This document shows, in pieces, positions 53,693-63,743 of a stretch of DNA of 64,000 bases. Origin of the DNA: Phycisphaerae bacterium (GTDB lineage Bacteria; Chloroflexota; Anaerolineae; 4572-78; J111); the NCBI GenBank assembly GCA_028285035.1, contig JANQQF010000126.1, positions 62,001 through 126,000 of the forward strand, read 5' to 3'. The translations under genes were made by a program, and so were the position numbers. The notes under the pieces are model-generated. The model saw only the letters and a list, made by a program, of their open reading frames with translations, was not told where the DNA came from and searched no databases. Numbering within the stretch: position 1 is the first letter of the stretch; each line of letters begins with the position of its first letter.

Positions 53693-54499
53693 ATGGATAG
53701 TACACAAAACACCTCTGGGCTGCAAACTTCGGATGGGCACCATATCGAAGGAATGCCCAAGTTGTCAATTACTAACCTCTCTTTGATTACTTCAAAAGGC
53801 TTAAAGTTACTCAACAATATTTCCCTTAATATCCCTGATGGCAAAATTATGAGCTTGATTGGTCCAAGCGGCAGTGGTAAATCTACCTTCCTTCGTTGCC
53901 TCAATCGGCTGTGGGAACCAGAGGCAAACACGGTTCTACTAGAGGGGGAAGACATTACCACGCTTGATGTTTTGATGTTACGGCGTCGGGTCGGGATGTT
54001 GACGCAAAGTGGGGCGTTGTTTGAAGGAACGGTGGCCGACAATGTGGCTTTTGGGCCACGTTTACGGAAGCAAGAGCTAAGTGCGGTCCGGATTGCTGAG
54101 CTTTTGGAGATGGCCAGCGTTGAACCGAGCATCGCCGCTAAATCGACCGATACGCTCTCTGGCGGACAGGCCCAACGAGTGGCTTTAGCCCGGACTTTGG
54201 CTAATGAGCCAGATGTGTTGCTTCTCGATGAACCCACCAGCGCACTTGATCCCGCAGCTACTCTGCGGGTGGAAGAAACGATTATGCAGTTGCGAGATGA
54301 GTTGGGCTTGACCGTCGTGTGGGTATCTCACTCGCTCCAACAAGTCGAGCGAACGGCAGATTACGTCACGCTGCTTGTTGATGGTGAGGTTGCTGAAACG
54401 GGAACACCCTCACACCTGCTTTCCGGTATTCATCATCATTTGACCGAAGATTTTGCCTCAGGCAAACTGGTTTCAGCGCGGGGAGGGAATGATGGCTGA
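53693..54499 (+). CDS. ABC transporter ATPase, FetA-like
   Basis: 268 residues from ATG 53693, which has AGGA 5 bases upstream. Walker A GPSGSGKSTFLRCL, signature LSGGQAQRVALA, Walker B VLLLDEPTSALDP and the H-loop VWVSHSLQQ are intact. The partner permease at 54492 belongs to the FetB/UPF0014 family, and the pair acts in E. coli to export iron. Its stop overlaps the permease start by 8 bp. Placement opposite a Fur gene supports a metal function. Confidence 0.9.
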   Translation: MDSTQNTSGLQTSDGHHIEGMPKLSITNLSLITSKGLKLLNNISLNIPDGKIMSLIGPSGSGKSTFLRCLNRLWEPEANTVLLEGEDITTLDVLMLRRRVGMLTQSGALFEGTVADNVAFGPRLRKQELSAVRIAELLEMASVEPSIAAKSTDTLSGGQAQRVALARTLANEPDVLLLDEPTSALDPAATLRVEETIMQLRDELGLTVVWVSHSLQQVERTADYVTLLVDGEVAETGTPSHLLSGIHHHLTEDFASGKLVSARGGNDG

Positions 54500-55283
54500 T
54501 GTATTGAATGATATTTGGGTCAGTTTGAACTGGCTGCCGCAGACGTTGGCCTCACTGTTGCTTGTTGCTTTGGCAATTGGTATCTCCCGCTGGCAACAGG
54601 TGGATCTTGAAAAAGATATGATTGTGGCGATTATCCGAGCCTTTGTCCAACTCTTGGCCATTGGTTTTGCCCTTGACTTTATCTTTGCCAGCAATAATTT
54701 ATTTTGGATTGCGTTGGTTATTGTCATTATGATTACCGTGGCAGGATATACCGCAGGGCAACGCGGTAAAGATATCCCCAATAGTCGCCTGATTGCGACT
54801 GGCGCAATTGGCTTGGGGGCAATCCTAACTATTGTGCTTTTACTTGTTTTGCAAGTGTTTCCGTTTGAACCTCGCTTCATCATACCCATTGCTGGGATGA
54901 TTATTGGCAATGCAATGACGACAACGGGGCTAACGATTGTACGATTGCGGGATGACCTAAAAACATTTCGTTTGCAAATTGAGGCCGCGTTGGCCCTTGG
55001 AGCGACCCAACAGCAAGCGGCTCGGCAGCAAATGCGTCGGGCCCTGAGCACAGGAATGGCCCCGATCATCGATAATACCAAAACCGTAGGCCTGATTTCG
55101 TTGCCAGGCACGATGACAGGGCTGATTTTAGGGGGGGCTTCACCGTTGGAGGCAGTGCAGGTGCAAACGATTGTGATGTACGTCCTTGTCGGCACTGCTG
55201 CCTTTAGTAGCTTGATTGCAACTTTCTTAACCTATCGTCAATTCTTTACCCCAGCCCATCAGTTGATATTCTTGGAGGACTAA
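54492..55283 (+). CDS. ABC transporter permease, FetB-like
   Basis: 263 residues with about seven membrane helices. FetB family features are the VAGYTAGQRG loop, RFIIPIAGMIIGNAMTTTGL and the conserved GLISLPGTMTGLILGGASPLEAVQVQ block. ATG 54492 is chosen because GGAGG is 5 bases upstream; ATG 54489 is too near. In E. coli the pair exports iron and aids oxidative stress resistance; the substrate here is an inference. Confidence 0.9.
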   Translation: MADVLNDIWVSLNWLPQTLASLLLVALAIGISRWQQVDLEKDMIVAIIRAFVQLLAIGFALDFIFASNNLFWIALVIVIMITVAGYTAGQRGKDIPNSRLIATGAIGLGAILTIVLLLVLQVFPFEPRFIIPIAGMIIGNAMTTTGLTIVRLRDDLKTFRLQIEAALALGATQQQAARQQMRRALSTGMAPIIDNTKTVGLISLPGTMTGLILGGASPLEAVQVQTIVMYVLVGTAAFSSLIATFLTYRQFFTPAHQLIFLED

Positions 55284-56141
55284 ATGAGAGTTATCGATCG
55301 TTATCTTGATGTTGGCTTAAAGTTACATATTCGAGAATGGTCTGGTAAGGGTGTGCCATTTGTTCTGGTTCACGGGTTAGCGAGTAATGCGCGTACCTGG
55401 GATTTAGTTGGGGATCGGCTGGCCAAGGCTGGGCATCACGTCATTGCCTTGGACCAGCGAGGGCACGGTTTGAGTGATAAGCCGGATGAAGGTTATGACT
55501 TTGCCACGGTTACGGCGGATTTAGCCCGTGTGATTGATAGGCTACAACTCTCACAGCCTATTTTGGTAGGGCAATCTTGGGGCGGCAATGTGATGCTGGA
55601 ATTTGGGGCACGATACCCAGATATAGCCAGAGGGTTGGCCTTTATTGATGGCGGTTTTCTTGATCTACAATCGCGGCCTGATGCTACCTGGGAAAAAGTT
55701 TCTGTTGATCTTAAGCCGCCACATTTGATTGGCATCCCTCGGGAAAAACTTAAAGAACGTATTCGGGGAATGCATCCAGATTGGACGGAAATTGGTATTG
55801 AGAGCGTTCTTCACAATTTTGAAACATTGCCAGATGGTACGATTCAGCCGTGGCTTACGCTCGATCGGCATATGTTGATTTTACGAGCGATGTGGGAGCA
55901 ATCGCCTCGGTCCTTGTATCCACAAGTGACGACACCTGTCCTCATTTGTGTAGCCGAAAGCAATGGTAATCCCGATTGGGCAGAGATTCGGGCCAAACAA
56001 GTCACGGCGGCTGAAGATAACCTGCCAAATGTAAGTGTTCAACGGTTTGAAAATACGGACCACGATATTCACATTCAGCGTCCCGAAACCTTGACAAATC
56101 TTTTTCTTGAAACCCTAAATCAAGGGATTTGGTCTAAATAG
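55284..56141 (+). CDS. Alpha/beta hydrolase
   Basis: 285 residues, starting directly after the FetB-like stop, so co-transcribed. The oxyanion strand VLVHGLASNARTWD, the nucleophile elbow VGQSWGGNV (Ser) and a late His in NTDHDIH are present, with an acid in IPREKL or nearby. Esterase, lactonase or haloalkane-type activity is possible. The relation to metal export is not evident. Confidence 0.88.
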   Translation: MRVIDRYLDVGLKLHIREWSGKGVPFVLVHGLASNARTWDLVGDRLAKAGHHVIALDQRGHGLSDKPDEGYDFATVTADLARVIDRLQLSQPILVGQSWGGNVMLEFGARYPDIARGLAFIDGGFLDLQSRPDATWEKVSVDLKPPHLIGIPREKLKERIRGMHPDWTEIGIESVLHNFETLPDGTIQPWLTLDRHMLILRAMWEQSPRSLYPQVTTPVLICVAESNGNPDWAEIRAKQVTAAEDNLPNVSVQRFENTDHDIHIQRPETLTNLFLETLNQGIWSK

Positions 56142-56183
56142 TTGGACAGAAGTATTGTGTTCGGTGTAAATATAGACAAAATA

Positions 56184-56212
56184 TTGACAGGTGTGATTGT
56201 TTAAGGTAAATT
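56184..56212 (+). promoter_or_regulatory. Predicted promoter of the S51-like gene
   Basis: TTGACA (56184-56189) and TAAATT (56207-56212), 17-bp spacer. It separates the three-gene exporter unit from the following three-gene unit. Confidence 0.6.
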
Positions 56213-56268
56213 TATTGTCGTTTCTCAAATTACTTCTTCATATATCGTGAATTAATTAAAAGGTGAGG

Positions 56269-57336
56269 ATGAAAACTATGGATACAGAACCTGGTCTTAT
56301 TGTTCTGCTGGGGTCTGGTGAAACTGCGCCTAGCGCTCGCAAGGTTTATCATTGGCTGTTTGAAGAAATGAACGAGCCGATTCGAATGGCTATTCTGGAA
56401 ACCCCAGCTGGCTTTGAGCCAAACTCGCACCACGTGGCTGAACAAATTGAGAAATTTGTGGCTAAACGACTACAGAATTTTCGCCCCCGGATCGAAATTG
56501 CCCCAGCCCGTAAACGAGACACTGATTTTAGCCCCGATGATCCCCACACTGTACAGGCATTACTTGAAGCCAATGTGATTATGATGGGGCCTGGCAGCCC
56601 AACCTACGCTGCCCGCCAACTGCTCAATAGCGTGGCTTGGGATACATTGCTCACGCGGCACCGAATGGGAGCCAATTTGATTATATCTAGTGCCAGCACC
56701 ATTGCCTCGAGTGCCTATGCCCTCCCGGTTTATGAAATCTATAAAGTGGGCGAAGATCTGCATTGGAAGCAAGGGTTAAACTTTTTTAAAGCATTTGGCC
56801 TCGATTTAGTGTTCATTCCTCATTGGAATAACAATGATGGTGGTGATGTGCTTGATACAAGCCATTGTTACATGGGCTTGGATCGCTATGACCAACTCAT
56901 TGAGATGCTCCCGATGGATAACCCTACGATTGTTGGGATTGATGAACAAACGGCCCTAGTTATTAACCCCAAGCAGAAAACTTGCCAAGTTTTGGGATTG
57001 GGTGAAGCTCGTATCATTCGAGATGGTCAAGAAACTGTATTTCCCAATGGAAGTACCTTTGCCACGAGTGAGTTTGGCTACTTCACGGTACCACAAGGCA
57101 AAGAGGGTTTGCCTGATGAGGTCTGGGCACGAGCCGAGCAGGCTGAAGTAGATCGACTGGCTGCCGAGGCGGCAAAACCCAAACCATCTACCGAGGTCAT
57201 GGCATTGGTCAAACAACGATTGGAAGCCCGTGACCAAAAAGATTGGGCGGCGGCAGATGCGCTCCGTGATGAAATTGAGGCCCTAGGCTGGCGCGTGCTT
57301 GATACAAAAGGCGACCCAATTTTGGAGCCAGTCTAA
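56269..57336 (+). CDS. Peptidase S51/cyanophycinase-like protein with CysRS-like C-terminal tail
   Basis: 355 residues from ATG 56269 (AAGG 5 bases upstream). The core (1-280) has LIVLLGSGETAPSARKV, MMGPGSPTYAARQL and ISSASTIASSAYALPVYE, where a Ser replaces the nucleophile surroundings of cyanophycinase (GTSAGA); activity is uncertain. The final 45 residues (LVKQRLEARDQKDWAAADALRDEI and GWRVLDTKGDP) closely resemble the C-terminal end of cysteinyl-tRNA synthetase. Its stop overlaps the next start as TAATG. Confidence 0.82.
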   Translation: MKTMDTEPGLIVLLGSGETAPSARKVYHWLFEEMNEPIRMAILETPAGFEPNSHHVAEQIEKFVAKRLQNFRPRIEIAPARKRDTDFSPDDPHTVQALLEANVIMMGPGSPTYAARQLLNSVAWDTLLTRHRMGANLIISSASTIASSAYALPVYEIYKVGEDLHWKQGLNFFKAFGLDLVFIPHWNNNDGGDVLDTSHCYMGLDRYDQLIEMLPMDNPTIVGIDEQTALVINPKQKTCQVLGLGEARIIRDGQETVFPNGSTFATSEFGYFTVPQGKEGLPDEVWARAEQAEVDRLAAEAAKPKPSTEVMALVKQRLEARDQKDWAAADALRDEIEALGWRVLDTKGDPILEPV

Positions 57337-58982
57337 TGCATATTCATCCCACATTTTCAGTCCTCTTTGTCACCTTTGAAGATGGCCCAGAACAACCATT
57401 TATTGATTATTTACAAACGCTCCAGCCAATTGACTTAAGCATCCAACCTGTCTTAGCTGACGATCTCAGTCCCTATCAAGTCATTATTACATCCAGGCCC
57501 CTTGATGACGCACAACAGATTCGTTTAGAGAGTTACATCGAAGCTGGTGGCTCGTCATTGGCATTGGCTGGTTTACGTACAGAACCCCTGCCTGCTTTTT
57601 ATGGTGTTCAGCCCGGTGTCGTGGGGCCAACCAATGAATTACGCGTAATTTTCACCGATCCGTGTCATCCAATGGCCACCCGCCTGACCGATGCCTATTA
57701 CTTTGCCGGCCGATATCATCCTTTGGAAATTAAGAGCGACGCGGTCGAAACCATTTTGTATGCCGATTGGCGCTTCACCCATCAACCTGTCCTGACCCAC
57801 CGTTTGATCGGGAATGGCCAGGCTGCGGCAACAACCCTCCAAGCCTTTGATGCTCCGACCCTGCAACAAATTCTATATCGATTGCTGCGACAATTGGCGG
57901 GGCAATCCAATGTCGGCCAAACGCTTGGGCTTGGTATTTTGGGATATTCGCCAGCCGTTGGACAATTGCATGGTCAGGGCACAGAGATCACAACAGGCCT
58001 CGCCTTGAAGGCTGCGTGCGATTTAAGCCCAAAACGATTGGCGGAGGCCCGACAGGCGTTTCCAGAGATCAGTACCTACGATTCACTCAATGCGATGATA
58101 AATGATGATGGTATTGATGTCGTCATTATTGCCACCCCTCCCAACTCCCACGCTAAATTGGCCCTGCAATTACTTGAAGCAGGTAAACATGTCATTTGTG
58201 AAAAACCCTTAGCCTTTAATCAAGCCGAAACCGCCCAAATGATTGTAACCGCACAAGCCAATCAGCGGCTCATCGCTTGCCACCAGAATCGACGTTGGGA
58301 TCTTGACTATCTCGCTATCAAACAGGCTGTAACCGAAGGTCTGATTGGAGAGCTGTTCTATATGGAAACATTTGTGGGAAGCTACAATCATCCCTGTGGT
58401 TATTGGCATTCTCACGATGCTGTGTCGGGGGGCACAACGTATGATTGGGGCGCTCATTATCTCGATTGGGTACTTAGCCTGATGCCTGATGCGCCAACGC
58501 AAGTGATTGGTACCCGTCAGAATCGAGTCTGGCACGATATCACTAACGCCGATCAGGAACGGGTGCAACTACGCTTTGCGGGCGGTCAAGAGGCCGAGTT
58601 GATCCATTCGGATATTGCCGCCATTCCCAAGCCAAAATGGTATCTTCTTGGTACGGAAGGTGCGATTGTCGCCCACTGGAATGATGTGGCGGTATACGAA
58701 CTTGATCCCGTGCTCTACTACCACGAACACCACATTCCCACCACCGAAATGGTCCCCAAACTCACGCTCAGCCGTCGACAGGCCTCAGGAAAGATGGTCG
58801 AGCAATCCCTAGCAATTCCAGATCGAATGACCTATCCATTTCACCATAATTTGGCCGACCATCTACTGACGGGCGAGCCGCTGACGGTACCCGTTGAAGA
58901 ATCTGCGCAAGTGGTGGCCGTGCTGGAAGCTGCCGCAACTTCGGCGGAAAAAGGTGGGACAGTTGAGGTGTTAGATGCCTGA
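57336..58982 (+). CDS. ThuA-like domain fused to Gfo/Idh/MocA oxidoreductase
   Basis: 548 residues. The first 190 residues resemble ThuA-type amidotransferase-like domains (YQVIITSRPL, MATRLTDAYYFAGRYHP). From 195 the Gfo/Idh/MocA domain starts with LGLGILGYSPAVGQLHG, a diverged Rossmann Gly motif, followed by VVIIATPPNSHAKLA, VICEKPLAFN (catalytic Lys) and GGTTYDWGAHYLDW. It would use NAD(P) to oxidise or isomerise a sugar. Overlaps its upstream gene by 1 bp and the next by 8 bp. Confidence 0.85.
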   Translation: MHIHPTFSVLFVTFEDGPEQPFIDYLQTLQPIDLSIQPVLADDLSPYQVIITSRPLDDAQQIRLESYIEAGGSSLALAGLRTEPLPAFYGVQPGVVGPTNELRVIFTDPCHPMATRLTDAYYFAGRYHPLEIKSDAVETILYADWRFTHQPVLTHRLIGNGQAAATTLQAFDAPTLQQILYRLLRQLAGQSNVGQTLGLGILGYSPAVGQLHGQGTEITTGLALKAACDLSPKRLAEARQAFPEISTYDSLNAMINDDGIDVVIIATPPNSHAKLALQLLEAGKHVICEKPLAFNQAETAQMIVTAQANQRLIACHQNRRWDLDYLAIKQAVTEGLIGELFYMETFVGSYNHPCGYWHSHDAVSGGTTYDWGAHYLDWVLSLMPDAPTQVIGTRQNRVWHDITNADQERVQLRFAGGQEAELIHSDIAAIPKPKWYLLGTEGAIVAHWNDVAVYELDPVLYYHEHHIPTTEMVPKLTLSRRQASGKMVEQSLAIPDRMTYPFHHNLADHLLTGEPLTVPVEESAQVVAVLEAAATSAEKGGTVEVLDA

Positions 58983-59976
58983 GGTGGTTCGTTGGGGGGT
59001 GCTGGGCAATGCCCTCATCGCGCGAGTGTGTGTGGTCCCGGCGATTGTTAAGTCACGCAATGGGGTGCTACACGGGGTGGGCAGCCGCAGCTTGGAGCGA
59101 GCCAATGAACTGGCTGAGGCAAATAGTGGGGCTAATATTTACAAAGGCTATGAGGCTCTCTTAGCTGATCCCGACATTGATGCGGTTTACATCCCTTTGC
59201 CCAATCATCTACACCTACCCTGGACATTGAAAGCTTTGGCCGCCGGAAAGCACGTTCTTTGCGAGAAGCCTCTGGCGTTGAATGCAGTGGAAGCACAACA
59301 GATGGTTGATGCCGCCCAAGCCGCGCACCTTCATCTGATGGAGGCTTTCATGTACCGCTTCCATCCTCGCAGCCAGCGTATTCGTGAGATGGTACAGTCC
59401 GGCCAGTTAGGGTCAATCCAGCTTATTCGCTCTGCCTTCACCTTTAACATCGCCGATAAAAACAACATTCGATTTGATCCGGCAATGGGTGGTGGGGCCT
59501 TGATGGATGTGGGATGCTACGGGGTCAGTGTTGCACGATGGTTGCTGAATGAAGAGCCAGAGGCGGTGCAGGCCCAAGCCGTTTATTCAGATACTGGCGT
59601 GGATATCAATCTAGTTGGCTCTCTTCGATTCTCGAGCGGACCCTTGGCTGTGATTGAGGCAAGCTTCACCTCAGCCCTCCAGCAAACCTTCTCTGTCATT
59701 GGTGATCAAGCCGCTATCGATCTTCCGCACGATGCCTTCATTCCTTGGGAAAAGGAGGCCGTTTTTACCCTACGCGGTCCCGAGGATGAGGTCGGTGAAC
59801 AAATTACCACACCTGGTGCTGATGAGTATCAACTCATGGTTGAACACTTTGCCGATGCCGTCCTTGGCACGTCTCAACTTGGGTTCTTTCCCACAGATAG
59901 CATTGCCAATATGCGAGTCTTGGATGCGCTCGCTGAGGCGGCGGAGGGAAGGGAAACAGTTAATATCGTTAGGTGA
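58975..59976 (+). CDS. Gfo/Idh/MocA-family oxidoreductase
   Basis: 333 residues. The Rossmann start RWGVLGNALIARVCVVPAI, the catalytic VLCEKPLALNA motif near 95 and GGGALMDVGCYGVSVARW fit the xylose/glucose-6-type dehydrogenase branch of the family. It overlaps the preceding gene by 8 bp (ATGCCTGA), so the two oxidoreductases are translationally coupled and may act on the same sugar. The substrate is unknown. Confidence 0.92.
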   Translation: MPEVVRWGVLGNALIARVCVVPAIVKSRNGVLHGVGSRSLERANELAEANSGANIYKGYEALLADPDIDAVYIPLPNHLHLPWTLKALAAGKHVLCEKPLALNAVEAQQMVDAAQAAHLHLMEAFMYRFHPRSQRIREMVQSGQLGSIQLIRSAFTFNIADKNNIRFDPAMGGGALMDVGCYGVSVARWLLNEEPEAVQAQAVYSDTGVDINLVGSLRFSSGPLAVIEASFTSALQQTFSVIGDQAAIDLPHDAFIPWEKEAVFTLRGPEDEVGEQITTPGADEYQLMVEHFADAVLGTSQLGFFPTDSIANMRVLDALAEAAEGRETVNIVR

Positions 59977-60012
59977 GTCGGGGAAGTATTGATGATCTGC
60001 TAGGATTTTTGC

Positions 60013-60315
60013 TTAACTATCATAGGTCTCATAGTGATGTGAGACCGGCTCAAATTCCAGAAGGAAATCCTGATCAAAGTCGTAATATTTTGCGATCGAA
60101 ATATCTTCACCTGCAAAGGCTTTGATGACCCCTTCAGATTCCCAATGAGTGACCATTAAAAAGTGGGCAACCTCACCCTCGAGGCGATGAAGGGCTAAGG
60201 CCCCTAGATTGCCGGGAGTGGAGCGATAGTCGGGGATGGCAACAGTTCGCATGAGGTGTAAGTAGTCAGCTGCTTTTGAGGCAGCTGTTTTTCCGTGCCA
60301 GATACGTGTGATCAT
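60013..60315 (-). CDS. Antibiotic biosynthesis monooxygenase (ABM)-like protein
   Basis: 100 residues; dimeric alpha/beta barrel pattern with MITRIWHGKTAASKAADYLHLM and FLMVTHWESEGVIKAFAG. ABM proteins include haem-degrading and quinone-forming monooxygenases as well as stress proteins; the function here is open. It is 2 bp downstream of the hybrid kinase gene on the same strand and could be co-transcribed. Confidence 0.78.
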   Translation of the reverse strand: MITRIWHGKTAASKAADYLHLMRTVAIPDYRSTPGNLGALALHRLEGEVAHFLMVTHWESEGVIKAFAGEDISIAKYYDFDQDFLLEFEPVSHHYETYDS

Positions 60316-60317
60316 TA

Positions 60318-63300
60318 TTAAGTTCCTATCGTTATCAAATCTCGGATTTGGGTTAATAAATCCTGACGATTGTAAGCCCCTTTGGACAAAATATCAACAA
60401 CAGAGTTATTGAGGTAATGTCGATCTTCCTGCGTTAAATCTTTTGCGGTCAAAATAATCACAGGAATGTCACTTAGGAATGGATTCTGGCGCAACTCAGC
60501 GAGAAATTCAAAGCCATTCATCTCTGGCATCATCAAATCTAGTAGGATGAGTTCGGGTGAAATATGAGCAAGCTGCTTTAGGGCTTGTTTACCGTTTGAA
60601 GCTTCGGCCACTTGCCAACCCTCTTTTTCCAAGGTGCGGCTTAGCATATCCCGATTCACTTCATCATCCTCGACAATCAAAACTTGCGCCGAGTCAGAAT
60701 ATAAATATTTGCCTAAAGTTTCAAATAATCGATCCCGTTCAATCGGTTTTGTTAAACATTCAACGGCCCCAAATGAATAGCCCATTTCAGTATCTTGAGT
60801 CATTGATAAAACTACAACCGGAATATGGGCTAATTCTGGCTCTGATTTTAGCGTTGTTAAAACGGTCCAACCATCCTCATCAGGCATAAGAACATTGAGG
60901 GTAATGATATCAGGTTGGAATAATTGGGCGAGATGGATACCCTCAATTCCCGTCATAGCAGAAACGATTCGAACAGGCTCTTCATTCAAATACTGCTGCA
61001 GCAATCCGGGTAAAGTGGGATCATCATCAATGGTCAAAATGACCTTCTCAGATTTTACAGCCGATTTTGAATCATCGACGAAATCATCTGCTGAAGCAAC
61101 AATCGCTGGCAATAGAATGCTAAAGGTTGAACCTATGCCAAACTCACTCTCTACAGCGATGTCTCCCCCCATCATCTCACAGAAATATTTGGTAATAGCC
61201 AGCCCTAGACCTGTGCCCCCAAAGCGGCGCGTTGTTGAAGGATCAGCTTGGGTAAAGGCTTGAAACAGTTTGCCCAACTGATCTGGGGTCATACCGATGC
61301 CCGAGTCCTTCACTTCAAAAACGATATGATCCACTTCTTTAAATGTGTCATTCACCTGAAGGGCACTGGTTTCCCGTTTCACTGTGAGAGAAATCTGACC
61401 TTTTTCGGTAAACTTGGCGGCATTGCTGAGCAGGTTGAATAAAGATTGTCGAACTTTGGTTAGATCAGCCCGCATAATCCCGACATCGCTATCACATTTT
61501 ACGACGAGCGTATTATTGTTCTTGGCAATAAGTGGCTGAATTGTGCTGACAACCTCATTGACGATGCCAGAAATACTGAAGAGTTCAAGGTAAAGCTCTG
61601 TTTTGCCTGCCTCGATTTTTGATAAATCAAGAATATCATTGATTAAGGCGAGCAAATGTTTTCCTGCGGTGCGAACCTTTTCCAAATCAGCAAAGGTTTC
61701 TTCTTGAGCCAATTCCTCTGCCTCTTCCATGAGCATTTCGCTATAGCCAATAATGGCATTTAACGGTGTTCTCAGTTCGTGGCTCATATTTGTTAGGAAA
61801 ACACTCTTGGATTTATTGGCCTCTTCTGCCGCAGCCCGCGCTTCTTCTGCTGACATAAACAATCGGGCGTTATCGAGGGCAATTGAAGCAAGTTGTCCGA
61901 ACCGCGTGAGGAACTCGACCTCTTCATCGCCAAAGGTTTTCCCAGAGGCAGCGTCATGGGCCAGCGTTATTGCTCCAATGACAGGCGAGTCGTCTGTACC
62001 TTGATCTGTAGTAATTTGGGTTAAGGGGACACCAACCGCAGCACCTATAATTTCATAATTAATTTCAGACAAGTGGTGTTCCCAGGCTGCATAATCTTTG
62101 ATTAAAAGAGGCTCGCCAGTTTCCCAAACTTTACCAACTAATCCCTGCCCCTCTGTAATCCTATGTCCCATTCTCAGGCCGACGGAGCCAATCATAAGTT
62201 CCAGCTTCATCTCCTCAGCCTCAGCCTCACGTAAAAACAACATGGCTTGAGTGGCTCCTAGCAATTGTACGGCTCGCCACACCAAAGTTTTTAAGAGTTC
62301 TGAGACATCCAGCCGGGTGATTAGACCAAGCGTAATATCGTGGAGACTGGCCAGGTATTCATTCTGTCGTCGTATTTTTGTTTCTGCTTGATGACGGGCT
62401 GTGACATCATGTCCAATGCTCAGAATGCAATAGGGTGAGTCTGTATCATCAACAATGACCTTGTTGGACCAAGAAATCCAGACCAGCTCTCCATTCTTCT
62501 TTATATTTTCATTTTCATTTTTAGTATATCGCTCAGGGTGTTTATACATATCGTTAATCATCACACTGAGATCACGCCCTGAACTGTCTGTTTGGGGAAC
62601 GATTGTGTCTAACATATCGTGGTCAATAAGCTCGGATTCGCTATAGCCAAAAAATTCTAGACCAAATTTGTTTGCAAAAATAATCTTGCCAGTTGGGTCA
62701 ATTTCCAAAATAATGGCATTGGCCCCTTCAACTAACTGGCGATATTGTTGCTCTTTCGCCTCTAATGCGCGCTGAACTTGAACTCGTTCTTCCTCGTGCC
62801 GATGATGATCAATGGCCAGGGCGACCTGCCCACACAAGCCGACCAACAGGAGTTGATCCTCTCGATTCAGACCAGCCACTTGATCACTCTGCACATCAAG
62901 CACCCCTAAAACATCACCTTCCAATGTTATCGGAACTGCCAACTCAGATTTTGTTTGAGGAAGTAATGAATTGGGTAGCCAAGCCGCCTCCAACTGCACA
63001 TCACTGGCCAAGACTGGCTCACCCAATCGGGCAGCTTGAGCAATCAAGCTTCTAGGGGCGATAAGCGGAATGTGATAGTTTTCCGCTTTCATTACTCGGC
63101 CTGCTTCACCTGTGGCTTGCTGCAGGACTAACAAGTTCTCAACGACCGTATAGATTTGAACTTGATAATAACCAAAGCGGTCCCGAACCAAATTAACTAT
63201 CTGCTTAAAGAGATCATCCAAGACCAAACTACTGGCAATTTCTTGGGCAATTTCAGTGCTGGTTTGGACCTGACGGGCTCGACGCTCCAAGGAGAGTTGG

Positions 63301-63689
63301 AGCTGTTGTTCTGATCGTTTTTGCTGGGTTACATTTCGTAGGACTGAAATGCGAGCTGTTCGGCCTTGGTAAGGAATTTCGTTACTTGATACCTCGGCCC
63401 AGAAGGTGTAGTTTTCTTTGTGACAATAGGTGGCTATGTAAGCCTCGCTGCCCTGCGTCTGATTCTGGCGTAGGACTAACTCTTGCGACTCAGGGGCCGC
63501 AAAATCCCAAATTTTCCGACCAACGACATCGACCGAGTCATAGCCAAACATCGCTGTAAATTGGGGATTAATTTGAAGAATTTCGCCCTGATCGGTAATG
63601 ACCACGGCATCAAACATCACTTCGGTTAATGTTTGAAAACGGGTTTCGCTATCAGAGTGGGATACTTTATCTGGGGAGTCGTGTAGCAT
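60318..63689 (-). CDS. Hybrid histidine kinase: PAS-GAF-PAS-GAF-HisKA-HATPase-REC-REC
   Basis: About 1123 residues from ATG 63689; a TTG at 63695 with closer GGAG is an alternative. Order: PAS (about 15-125), GAF (145-305), PAS (315-440), GAF (455-615), HisKA with [19 protein letters not shown] near 655, HATPase with N, G1 and G2 boxes, then two receivers (about 885-1000 and 1005-1120). The first receiver has Asn in place of the phospho-Asp ([12 protein letters not shown]), while the second keeps it ([13 protein letters not shown]). No membrane segment, so cytosolic. The signal is unknown. Confidence 0.93.
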   Translation of the reverse strand: MLHDSPDKVSHSDSETRFQTLTEVMFDAVVITDQGEILQINPQFTAMFGYDSVDVVGRKIWDFAAPESQELVLRQNQTQGSEAYIATYCHKENYTFWAEVSSNEIPYQGRTARISVLRNVTQQKRSEQQLQLSLERRARQVQTSTEIAQEIASSLVLDDLFKQIVNLVRDRFGYYQVQIYTVVENLLVLQQATGEAGRVMKAENYHIPLIAPRSLIAQAARLGEPVLASDVQLEAAWLPNSLLPQTKSELAVPITLEGDVLGVLDVQSDQVAGLNREDQLLLVGLCGQVALAIDHHRHEEERVQVQRALEAKEQQYRQLVEGANAIILEIDPTGKIIFANKFGLEFFGYSESELIDHDMLDTIVPQTDSSGRDLSVMINDMYKHPERYTKNENENIKKNGELVWISWSNKVIVDDTDSPYCILSIGHDVTARHQAETKIRRQNEYLASLHDITLGLITRLDVSELLKTLVWRAVQLLGATQAMLFLREAEAEEMKLELMIGSVGLRMGHRITEGQGLVGKVWETGEPLLIKDYAAWEHHLSEINYEIIGAAVGVPLTQITTDQGTDDSPVIGAITLAHDAASGKTFGDEEVEFLTRFGQLASIALDNARLFMSAEEARAAAEEANKSKSVFLTNMSHELRTPLNAIIGYSEMLMEEAEELAQEETFADLEKVRTAGKHLLALINDILDLSKIEAGKTELYLELFSISGIVNEVVSTIQPLIAKNNNTLVVKCDSDVGIMRADLTKVRQSLFNLLSNAAKFTEKGQISLTVKRETSALQVNDTFKEVDHIVFEVKDSGIGMTPDQLGKLFQAFTQADPSTTRRFGGTGLGLAITKYFCEMMGGDIAVESEFGIGSTFSILLPAIVASADDFVDDSKSAVKSEKVILTIDDDPTLPGLLQQYLNEEPVRIVSAMTGIEGIHLAQLFQPDIITLNVLMPDEDGWTVLTTLKSEPELAHIPVVVLSMTQDTEMGYSFGAVECLTKPIERDRLFETLGKYLYSDSAQVLIVEDDEVNRDMLSRTLEKEGWQVAEASNGKQALKQLAHISPELILLDLMMPEMNGFEFLAELRQNPFLSDIPVIILTAKDLTQEDRHYLNNSVVDILSKGAYNRQDLLTQIRDLITIGT

Positions 63690-63743
63690 ATCCAATTTTC
63701 TCCGAAAAGGACCAAGTGTTATGAAAACGTACCACGTCTTGCC

